A stretch of DNA of 64,000 bases, taken from the NCBI RefSeq assembly GCF_914767665.1, contig NC_059504.1, positions 41,695,720 through 41,759,719 of the forward strand, in the 5' to 3' direction. Of this stretch, positions 10,753 through 22,700 are shown one piece after another (the first letter of the stretch is position 1; every line of letters starts with the position of its first letter). The position numbers were made by a program, and so were the translations under genes. A model generated the notes under the pieces. It saw only the letters and a list, made by a program, of their open reading frames with translations. It was not told the DNA's origin and did no database searches. This DNA is from Harmonia axyridis (Eukaryota > Arthropoda > Insecta > Coleoptera > Coccinellidae).

Positions 10753-13700
10753 ATGGAAAAATGGTTGAAGATCAGCTTGTTGTTGAGTTTGTTCGGGTTT
10801 TTCAAAGAGACTCGACCGTCCGAGCCTTATGTTTATGAATACCTTTCGGGAAATTGGACGAACATTTCTGGGGAAGATGTCAGTGAGGATGTTTTTACCG
10901 TTGGAACTTATGTTAGCACACCGCTGGTTGTTGTTGCGTTTCTGATAACTGACCTAATGCGATACAAACCTCTCATCATACTGTGTGGAGTTTTTGGGAT
11001 TGTAGTATGGAGCATGTTGATTTGGACACCTACTCTTCTGATGATGCAGCTAATGGAAGTAAGGAAATCATTATGTCATATGATCAAGTTTTTCACCAGA
11101 GACGGCAATATACAGGGTGATTCACCGGGATGGCCTATTAGACGTTTATGGAAAACTAATCATAATTTTGAGCTGAAAATTTGCATATTGGAGTTTGAGA
11201 CAATGATCTTTCTCCCTAACATATTTTCAGATCTCTGCAACTTCCGGTTATACCGGAAACAGACTACTACTTCCTTTTTCAAATGGCACACCCAGTATAT
11301 TATTGCATCATTAGATAGCTTTTTTGATGGCAATTTTGGCAATATGCTTGGTTAAAAATTCAACGGTTCATGAGTTATTAGGATTCTTATGAAAAAAAAA
11401 GTGGCGATGAGGACTCACATTTTTTTGAATATTTCAGCAGAAAAAGCTTTTTTCGGAAAATTTTTTTTCTTTTTCGATTAGTATTATGAGACTGTTTTCG
11501 GCTTGGATCAAAAATGTACAGGGTGTTTATAAGAGGATCATGAACTTGAACAACTCAAATTCATCAAAACTCAAGATTTTCAAATTAGAACCTAAATTTT
11601 TTATTATTTCAGTTGATTCTACGGGTTTACTTAAGCAAACCCTATACCTGAAATGAATACTCCAAGAGTTATCGGGGAAGAACTTCAAATGAGGAAAAAC
11701 CGCTATTTATAACTGTGTTAATAACTGTCTGTTTCTTCCGGAAAACACAGAAAGAAACTAAAATTCGATGTTTGGATAACTAAATTTTACATTTCATGAA
11801 TTTTAATTAATTTTTCGTTGGGATTGTTTTAAAATCCATAAACCAATACAATTTTCAATTACGAATAATTCATTACAATTCTTGATATGTCAAATTTAGT
11901 TATGAAAAATCAAATTTTAGTTTCTTTCTGTGTTTTTCGGAAATCGCAGACTACTCCACACAGTTATAAATAGCGGTTTTTCCTCATTTAAAGTTCTTCC
12001 TCGATAACTCTTAAAGTATTCATTTTAGGTATAGGGTTTGCTTAAGTAACCCCCGCTATTTTTGGACGTAGTATCGACTGAAATAATAAAAAATATAGGT
12101 TCTAATTTGAAAATCTTCAGTTTTGATGAATTTGAGTTATCCAAGTTCATGATCCTCTTATAAACACCCTGTACATTTTTGGCTCAAACCACAAACAGTC
12201 TTATAATACTACGCATTTGCGGAATCGAAAAAGAAAAAAAAATTTTTGGAAGAAGCTCTTTCTGCGGTAATATTAAAAAAAAATGTGAGTCCTCATCGCC
12301 ACCATTTTTTTCATGAGAATCTCAATAACTCATGAACCGTTGAGTTTTTCCCAAGTTATGGCACATTGCCGAAATTGCTATCAAAAAAGATATCTAATGA
12401 TGCAATAATATACTGAGTGTACCATTTGAAATAATGAAGTAGAAGTCTGTTTCCGGTATAATGGGAAGTTGTAGAGATCTGAAAATATTTTAGGGAGAAA
12501 GATCATTGTCTGAAACCCCGATATGCAAATTTTCAGCTCAAAATTATGATTAGTTTTCCATAAACGTCTAATAGGCCATCCCGGTGAATCACCCTGTATT
12601 TGAAAAGGAGGTATCGTTTTGCTTGGTAAAAAAGTTTAATTGATCAATTAGGAAAACATCCAGAAATAAAGAGTTTATTTCTAGAGAAATCAATGGATGT
12701 TTTTTCATTTTAAAGAGGAAGGTATGACATTAACGATGGAAAATGATAAGTGTTAAATGGCTGCCACGGCTACAGTTGCAGCACCATTTCCTTTTCATTA
12801 AATTTTCCATGACCAATTCGTACATTTACAGTTGTGTGTCCCCGATAACTTCACGAATTCCATCTTCAAGCTCTTGATTCAAGTATGGAGCATTAGCATA
12901 TAATTAATATTTCATGAGGCCCCAAAGTTGTTAAATCACAAGATCTCAGTGGCCAATTGTGATTATCTCATCGAAAAATAACACGGCCAGGAAACGTTTC
13001 TTGCAAAATTGAGATTGTTTCGTTGCTTGTTTGGCACGTAGAGCCGTCTTGTTGAAGGTAAACGTCGTCCACATCAATGCCTTCCAATTCCGGCCATAAA
13101 AATTGTTATTTTTCAGCAAAGCACACGGTTTATATTCTGTACATAACTAATTTCTCCCAACTCCTCAAATTTTTCACCAGTTGCCGAGAAGTTGCTTCAG
13201 GACGGCTCAAAAGTGCTTTAGTTTTGCGAACCCTTACTGCAAAATTTTCACCAATTTGTAGTGCATTTTAACATGTTCAATTCGTTGTTGAAGTGTGTAT
13301 CGTTCCATTTTTAATATTGGCCTAGTTTTAACTCTTCAAATACTAAAAGATGGAACCTTCAAAGGTGTGACTTGGTGCAGTCAGGAGCTTTTGAGCGCCC
13401 TTTCATCAATGTGCTTATTAGAGATCGTACAGAACTGTTGTAATATATGATAAGAGATTTGATTAATTTATTGCGAACTAATTATATTTTTCGAATTTTT
13501 GGCCAGAAATGGATCTCAAATGATGATGAAGAATCCGTATCCTAATTTGATTCTGTCCGTCCAACCAAACGTAAACACGATAACTCTCGAAGGAAAAACC
13601 TTAAAACTTAAAATCTGACAAGGTGTTCCGTAAATGTGGCCGTTCGAAAATTTGTTCGCCTGGCAATTCAAAAATTGAAAAACAATAGAGATAAAATGTT

Positions 13701-16700
13701 GTATTTGTAGGTAAGATAATAACTTCCGATCCTGTTAAGATTGTGCGTGCTAAATATCGCATTGATTCTATCATCAGAACCATAGAAAATTCTAGTAGAA
13801 TATCGAGAGAGTGACCGTGTAGATGAAATTTTAAGTTTGATGCGAAATTTTATGTTAATCGCTTAATCAGGACCACAGAAAATTCAAGAATAATTTGGAC
13901 GATAGACGGACTGATTTTTTCAATGGATTTTTGTATTCTATACATTCCGAAACGAAAGTAGAAAATTTCTGGGAGGGTTTCACATTTTTTTCGTCAAACA
14001 ATTCAAACCATTGCAAATAATGAACCATAAAATCTGCCCGTCCGCCGTCCAGAGTTTTCTTTGGAAACTATAGGAGCTATTGCCATGAAATCCGTTGCTT
14101 TTCCGAAAAGATCGGAGAATGATTCGAGAGAACGATAAATGAATTTTAAAGATGGAAATGAATTTAAACAAAGTTTTTCAGAAAATTTATAACCAATAAT
14201 TATGAAATTGAAAATTAAATATTGCTACGATGATACATTATTCAATATTTTTTTTACCACAAGTCCCTAAAGTTAAAAATCTGGAGTTATAAATTTTTAA
14301 AATTTTCATTCGATATTCTGAATAAAATACCCAGTTTTTGAATCCCACCACTGGATTTTCATTTAAAAGTGTTTGCATTGATAATTTCAAATTTTTTCCT
14401 CACGTGCCGTTATATTTTGAGTTGAAAAAGGAAATAATAAACGATTGTATAAAAGTTGCAGTTTTTGTTTTCTACACAATCCAAATTTAAAAACTTTAAT
14501 ATTGTAAAACACAAACCAGTAGGTATATATGTACGAACAATGAATATTAAATTATGAATATTTCCATTCAAATTTAAATCCTTTCTTTAAAAGTCAATTC
14601 GGATACAGTAAGTAGGCAGGTATCTACCTATTAATATTAGTTTCATTAGTTAAGGAGGAAATCATCTGCAAAACAGAGATTGTTTTCTCCGAACAAAATT
14701 CTATTGAAATATACACGGAAAAGACATTCAGTGCTTAGAAATGAATGTTATAGCGTCCACTTACTGAAACAATTTTTTTCAGGTTTTCTATGGAGCCTTT
14801 ATTTCCTGCGACATAGCTTATTTCACATACATGTATGCGAAAGTAGATAAAGAACATTACCCACAGGTTACGTCAAATACACGTATGGCCTATCTTCTTG
14901 GACGATCGACTTCAGGGATTTTGGGGCAAGTTCTTTCAACATATGATATTATGGATTACAAGGAACTGAATTATATTACATTAGGAGGTAAGACACTATT
15001 GAGTAAAGCTAAACTTAAAGTAATAAGCTAATTCTTCATCAATGCAAATTCATCCAGTAATTTAATTCGAATATGGATGGAAACATTGAATCTTAAAACT
15101 GTGAGATTCTAAGGGATAATATAGGGTGTTCCTAGATTTGAGGTACAAAGGAAAATGAGAGATTCCTTGGATAATTTATAACGGGTGTTTTTTTTCGCGG
15201 TATATAACTTTAAGTTGGCATTACTGTTCAAGATGGCGACCGATTTAACAGCTGTCAAGTGATTTATTATCAGTTTGGTTTGGCAATTGATCATGAATAG
15301 ACTCACGCCTGAACAACGCTTGCAAATAAGGCAATTTCATTTCGAAAATAATGGTTCTGTGCGGAATACGTATCGCGCACTACGTCCATTAGCGATGAAG
15401 CGCACTTCTGGTTGAATGGCTACGTCAACAAACAAAACTGCCGCATTTGGAGTGAAGCTAATCCTCTAGTGTATGTCGAAACACCGTTACATCCAGAAAA
15501 ACTGACCTGTTGGTGCGCTTTATGGGCTGGTGGAATCATTGATCCGTATTTCTTCAAAAACGATGATGGCCAGAACGTTACAGTCAATGGTGATCGGTAT
15601 AGAGCCATGATTACTAACTTTTTCATTCCTGAATTGAACAACCATGATGTCCAGGAGCTGTGGTTCCAATAAGACGGCGCAACATGTCACACAGCTCGTG
15701 CCACAATCGATTTATTGAAAGACACGTTTGGTGACCGCCTAATTTCACGTTTTGGACCTGTGAATTGGCCTCCAAGATCTTGTGATCTAACACCGCTAGA
15801 CTACTTTCTGTGGGGCTATGTAAAGTCATTGGTCTATGCGGATAAGCCCCAAACCCTTGACCATTTGGAAGACAACATTCGCCGTGTTATTGCCGATATA
15901 CGGCCACAAATGGTGGAAAAAGTCATCGGAAATTGGACGTCCAGATTGGACTACATCCGAGCCAGCCGTGGCGGTCATATGCCAGAAATCGTATTTAAAA
16001 TGTAATGCCACAAGATTATCTTACGGATGAATAAAATTCATGTCAATCGAATAATCCATCGTTGTTTTATTGCAATTGAAAGTTCTATAGCTCTAAAAAA
16101 AAACACCCTTTATAAAAAAAGTTCCATGAAAATTAGCCCGCAAAAGCTTTGTTTTCAGGATACAGGGTGTTTCTTGTAGTCCTCCTTTTTTGTGATAATA
16201 ATACCAGTTTATCGAATCTTGATTGATATTCGCTACAGATTGGGTACCAAAACTTATAATCAATTTATTTATCACAGCTTATTAACTGGACATTTATAAT
16301 AATTTGGATTTTTCTGAGGATTAATAGAATTGGTAGCAGATACGACAAAACTACAAGAAACCAAAAAGTGTAGTACCTACTGGATCAAGGTTTTTTACAT
16401 TTTTATAAACTACCAGTGGTCCACTGTTCCGGAAAAAATATCACTTTGTATATTTGCGTCCAAAATTAGCATATGAAAACTTTAGATTAGAATATCCATA
16501 CCAAATTCAAGTTAAATATCTTGTGAAGGGAAGGTTCTATAAGAAAAATCAAACTTCGAAGCATCGAAAACAAAGCGTTTGCAGTTTATAGGATTTTGTT
16601 TTCTTAAAATGATCCCAAGAATCTATTATTTTTAATTATACCTCCAATTTAGGAACACTCTGTATTAACATTAAAAATATCTAGTAATTATTGGAATATT

Positions 16701-19700
16701 TTAAAAGTGCTGTCTACTGTTCGGCCAATTAGAAATAATTAGAATCAATTCTTCATAAGCAATGTTGCTAATTGTAGAAAAGTCATCATGACCTTGATGA
16801 TTTTGTACTTGACACAAAACGGTGTTATTTCTAACAGGACAAAATGTTGCTAATTCACTATATGTATACAGAGTGGCCGGCACTACGTGACTACATACCT
16901 TCACAGGTATGAATAAGTACTTATATAAAGACGAGTCAGGAATGATTAATTTTTTTTTTCTTAGACGTCACTCTGAGGTGATATGTGCCTTTATAAATGG
17001 TACTCCTATAATTAAGATTTTTTGTGATAACTTCTGAAGGACTCAACCGAAATTTTTAATCAAATATATCTATTAAAATCCTCCAATGTGTTTTTTTATT
17101 GATTTGGCGAAAAAAAGGTATAGGTACTGTTTTCTAATTATTAGCATTTTTATGATTGAATATCAAATATTTTCTTCCGGTTTATTTCTTATCGCCTCAC
17201 ATTGAAAATTTATTTTTTCAATGAGTATTATTCATGAAAAAATATTTTGATATCCAATCATAAACATGCTTGTAACCCGAAAACAGTGCATTTTTCAATG
17301 TTGCACCAGTATATCTTTCATTTTGGTGAAATGATGATAAAAAAATAAGGAAACATATAGGATTCTTCAACAAAAAAGAAGTTTCTGAGCAGGAAGTGCT
17401 AGGGTCAGTCCGTCCCTGGCGATCTTGAGGAAAGTATTGTAAACAAATCATTACTGATAGTTGTTGATTCGGTTGAGTCGTTCGGAAGTCATCTTAAAAA
17501 ACTGAATTATAGGAGGCACATATCTCCCCGGGGGGGGGGCGTCATAGAAAAAAAAATTAAAGCATTCCTGGCTCGTATTTACAGGGTGTTTCACGAATGA
17601 TCGTACAGGCTTTCAGGGCAGATAGGGGACATTTTGGTGAGTCTGAATCAGTGTTCAAAATATGTCCTAGCTATATATTCCTTTGAGAGATACAGGTTGT
17701 TCTATGTATTTTATCAAAAACTTTCAATCGGCATAACTTTTGAACGCCTTCATGGATCTTCATGAAAATTTGAGGGAATGAGTATAGGCCAATGCCTAAT
17801 ATTCCTTCAACTTTTCAATACCTTTCCTGTATTGAAAGATTCATCTATGCTTTCGTAATATGATGCAGCTTCGATAATTACTTCTTCATTAGATCCAAAT
17901 TTCTTTCCAATTGAACAAGAGCCAAAATTGTCATTATCACATTACTATTCATAATGCATATTGAAGTTATACACAACTCTGATCATATGAAAACGAAGAA
18001 GCTATAGTGTACATGCATATCTACATACATTAATATTTATCAATAATGGAAGGTTGCACAAATTGAAATAACCTGAATAGATGTTATAACCTTGTGCATC
18101 ATTGAAGGAGTTCCATGTCAAGGATTGTCTTCCAATAATAGAAAAATTTCAATCAATTGTATTTCATGTGTAGGTGTTGAAATGCTTTGATCATATCCGT
18201 GTTATCGAGATTACGGATTATCATTCGAAAATGATTAGTGATATTACAAGATGCGTCCAAAAAGTAGAATTATTCGATTTGAAAATGGAATCAAGCGAAA
18301 AGCAATGACACTAAATAAGGGGCTTTTGAGCGCTCGTTCGTTCGTGCGCCAGTTGCACCCTTGAAGAATTGTAAAAACCGCAATTGACCATATTCACCGT
18401 CGCCATATACCAACTACCCAGTGTTCCCAACGAAGAAATATTGAGTTTACTAGAAAAATTCCACAATATAAAGTTTGTAAGTGAAGTTTATGTGTACCTT
18501 TTCTGGCTGCTACGCCAGATAGTCTTGTTTGGGACAATATTTCGCAAAAATTTCACCTTTTGGAAATAAAAACATCAGTGAAAGGTGGTTTTATGAACAA
18601 ATTAACTGTGGCCGAGTTTATAAATGAAGGCTTCGCTCCATTTTTGGAAATAGTCAGTGAAAGAATAATCTCTATGGCTGATAGTATTTTTGATATTAGT
18701 GGTATTTTTTTAGTGAACTCAATATTTCTCCGTTCGGAACACTGGGTAGTTGGTATTGTCGCACAACAATATGGCGACGGTGAATATGGTCAATTGGGAA
18801 GTACACTCAGTGGCAGATTTCCTAGCGGGCTGAGTAGGATTATGCCTAGGGCGGTAAATTTCAAGTAGCGGCAAATTGAGCTTATTAATTTTTTATTTTC
18901 TAATGAGAGATAATTGTTATATTTATTTAAGGAGTTTCATTGACAAAATTATACCAAATTATAAACACTTTTAACATAATTTATCGGAATGAATTAGAAT
19001 TGGTAATTCTAGAAGGATCCCGTGGCAAATAGAGATGTTACAGAGTCCGATAATTCGTAACTTCGTATTGAAATTATACTTCCGATTACAATTGACCATA
19101 TTCACCGTCGCCATATTGTTGTACGACAGTACCAACTACCCAGTGTTCCCAACGGGGAAATATTGAGTTCACTAGAAAAATACCACTAATATCAAAAATA
19201 CTATCAGCCATAGAGATTATTCTTTCACTGACTATTTCCAAAAATGGAGCGAAACCTTCATTTATAAACTCGGCCACAGTTAATTTGTTCATAAAAACCA
19301 CCTTTCACTAATGTTTTTATTTCCAAAAGGTGAAATTTTTGAGAAATATTGTCCCAAACAAGCCTATCTGGCGTAGCAGCCAGAAAAGGTACACATAAAC
19401 TTCACTTATAAACTTTATATTGTGGAATTTTTTTAGTAAACTCAATATTTCTTCATTGGGAACACTGGGTAGTTGGTATTGTCGCACAACAATATGGCGA
19501 CGGTGAATATGGTCAATTACAATTCCTATTACAATTCCAATACTAAATACTATTCAGAATTCGGTTCTGACACTTTTGAATGGGAGTTCAAGAAAGTTAA
19601 GATACTGAATTAGTTACAAAGTCAGATCGATTTAGATAGACTAGCAAAGCAAGAAAGCAGAGGAGTTCTTGTCCCATGCTAAATTCTTTTGAAGAGATTA

Positions 19701-22700
19701 CCACCACTCTAAGCTATAGCAATACTTGCATTTGATCGGTTATTCAACTAATAACCACACTGTTAAGTTAATATTACAAATAGAAAATAATAAATCAGAC
19801 GTAAATGAAAAATTTGAAACCCTAATAAAATGTACCCTCGAGCAACTGAATTCAAGATTTAGAGACGTCACTTTGAACATGTTATTTGCAATAGCCACAT
19901 ATCTGGATCCTTGGTATTAAACAAAATTTTTCATCGAAGAGATTGAATAATTATAATAATTAAGGTTGAATCCAAAGAGATGAGTTTACTTGATGATGGA
20001 AATAAATCTGCAAATGAGGCAGAAAATATTAACGCTCCTGCAGCAAAACGGTCAAGGTTGGCTTCACCTGTAGCTTGTCAATCTAGCAATATTAATAACA
20101 GTGTCCAAAAAATTTTATCGCATATAATGTTAAATAGCGACGATGAATATGATAAAACCATATCAGACGAACATGCGGTTTTGGAAAAAGTTCTCTTATT
20201 GGAAGGACTATTAGATGAATACATTTTAGAAAAACTTATTTCTATCAGTCAATATCCATTATTATAGTGGAAAATACAAATACCTATGCTAGATTGACCG
20301 CCAATATTTGTCATGTCCACCAAATTCAGTCGCAAGCGGAAAACTATTCAGTGGGGCCAACTGTTAACTAAGAACTAAGGGCTCAGGTAAAATATAGAAG
20401 TACACGTGCGCCGCATAGAATTTCAATATTAACGAGTACCAGTTTCTATCATTTTATGTTCTTTATTCGTGTTTATCGATGAAAGTCTTAGGTGTATCTG
20501 AAAAAATTAAATTTAATTCTTTCACAATCAATATCAATGTCAAACATCAAAGTATAGAACAAATAAAAAGTAGATCGAGCACGTGCGCATGCCTTAACTA
20601 AGAACTAACAAGAGAGTGCATAAACGACACTGAATACTTAGGTTTAGTTCTTAGTTCGTAGTTCTTAGGTACGGTGCATAAATCCACCATATGAACTAAA
20701 CCTAATGGTGGGTGTATGCACCATTCCTAAGAACTAAGGACTAAGAACTACGAACTAAGAACTAAACCTAAGTATTCAGTGCCGTTTATGCACTCTCTTG
20801 TGAGTTCTCAGTTAAGGCATGCGCACGTGCTAGAACTACTTTCTATTTGTTCTATTCTTTGATGTTTGACATTGATATTGATTGTGAAAGAATTAAATTT
20901 AATTTTTTCAGATCACCTAATACTTTTCATCGATAAACACGAATAACGGAACATAAAATGATAGAAACTGGTACTCGTTAATATTAAAAGTCTATGCGAC
21001 GCACGCGCACTTCTATATTTCACCTGAGCCCTTAGTTTTTAGTTAAAAGTTGGCCTGCTAGTGTTAGTTCTTAGTTTCTTAGTAAACGTGCATAAACGCC
21101 CTCATTGATTTGTTAGCGTTCAAATCATAGTTCTTAGGTTTAGTCTTAGATCTTATGACTGGTGCATAAACCCACAATAAGAATTCAGTGGCGTTTATGC
21201 ACTCTCTTGATAATTCTTAGTTAACGCACGCGCACGTGCTCGAACTACTTTCTATTTGTTCTATACTTTGATGTTTGACATTGATTGTGAAAAAATGAAA
21301 TACAATTCTTTCAGATACACCTAATACTTTTCATCGATAAACACGAATAACGGAATATAAAATGATAGGAACTGGTACTCGTTAATATTGAAATTCTATG
21401 CGGCGCACGCGCACTTCTATATTTTACCTGAGCCCTTAGTTTTTAGTTAAAAGTTGGCCTGCTTGTGTTAGTTCTTAGTTTCTTAGTAAACGAGCAATAA
21501 ACGCCCTCATTGATTTGTTAGCGTTCAATTCTTAGTTTTTAGGTTTAGTCTTAGTTCTTAGGACTGGTGCATAAACCCACCATAAGAATTCAGTGCCGTT
21601 TGTGCACTCTCTTGATAGTTCTCAGTTAACGCACGCGCACGTGCTCGAACTATTTTCTATTTGTTCTATACTTTGATGTTTGACATTGATATTGATTGTG
21701 AAAAAATGAAATACAATTTTTTCAGATACATCTAATACTTTTCATCGATAAACACGAATAACGGAACATAAAATGATAGAAACTGGTACTCGTTGATATT
21801 GAAATTCTATGCGGCGCACGCGCACTTCTGAATTTCACCTAAAAAAGTTAAAAAGTTAAAAGTTGGTCAACTTTCTAGTGCTAGTGTTAGTTCTTAGGTA
21901 GAGTGCATAAACGCCCTCAATGATTTGTTAGCGTTCAATTCTTAGTTCTTAGGTTTAGTCTTAGTTCTTAGGAATGGTGCATAAACCCACCATTAATCTA
22001 TGATGACTCATTGCGAACTAGATTGGAAGAAGATTGGGAACCTTTAATCCATGAAGTAAAATCTGCTTCTTTTGAAGTCGCTATGTATAACTGTTTAAAA
22101 CTGAATAAAATAGGTTTTTTCTGTAAATTCCACATTATTTCGAGTAATCAATCTAAAATATGATGCACTAATAAACTAGGTGTGCCATTTGAAATAAGGA
22201 AGTAGTAGTATGTTTCCGGTATAACCGGAAATTGTAGAGATATGAAAATATTTCAGGAGAACAATCATTGTCTCAGACTTCAGCATGCAAATGTTCAGCA
22301 CAAAATTATGATTAGTTTTTCATGAACCTCTAATAAATTATCGCGGCGGCCGACGAATCACCCTGTAGAAAGGTCGAGGATGTATCTTACCACATCCATT
22401 TGGCAGTGTTTTTAGTTTGTATAGTAGTAATTCGAAAAAAAAAAATCATAGTTATTAGGTAAATCGATATTATTTCAAATAATAATTTATATAAATATAA
22501 AAATTTGACAACTTTGTGTCTATTCCTTCACAATGATATATCTTTATGTTATATTTGGTTCATTTTTGTCTTAGAATATAATTCCAATTCTGAAAATGAC
22601 AAAACTAATAATCAAGCAAAAGAATATTTAAATAAATAAAACTGTACAAATTGAGTAAACGGTTAACAAATTGAATAACTAACTAAATTAACATAAAGAC

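Larger units (their letters stand above)
18890..22160 (+). mobile_element. hAT transposon remnant, copy 1, carrying two later insertions
   Basis: Sequence collinear with the copy at 29870-31035 begins near 18890 and resumes after each insertion. Coding remnants are at 19726-19919 (QLNSRFRDVTLNMLFAIATY, then LDPWY, the hAT LDPRY-like block) and 19980-20267 (AAKRSRLASPV, then DEYILEKLISISQYPLL). Matching C-terminal text (FSGA-like, then IYDDSLRTRLEEDWE) is split between about 20346 and 22000 by the 20357-21993 array. The frame is broken at TAA 19918-19920 and elsewhere. Copy B of the long-TIR element sits in its 5' part. Confidence 0.72.

Noticed and set aside
15836..16030. Overlapping frames within the DD41D elements (also on the opposite strands at 15420-15829 and 24259-25271)
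   Set aside because: They are antisense or shifted readings of the transposase sequence; only the frame with the DD41D motifs is meaningful.
20357..21993. CRISPR-like repeat array
   Set aside because: Units are about 407 bp with inverted ends and no short repeat-spacer pattern; the setting is a eukaryotic nuclear genome.
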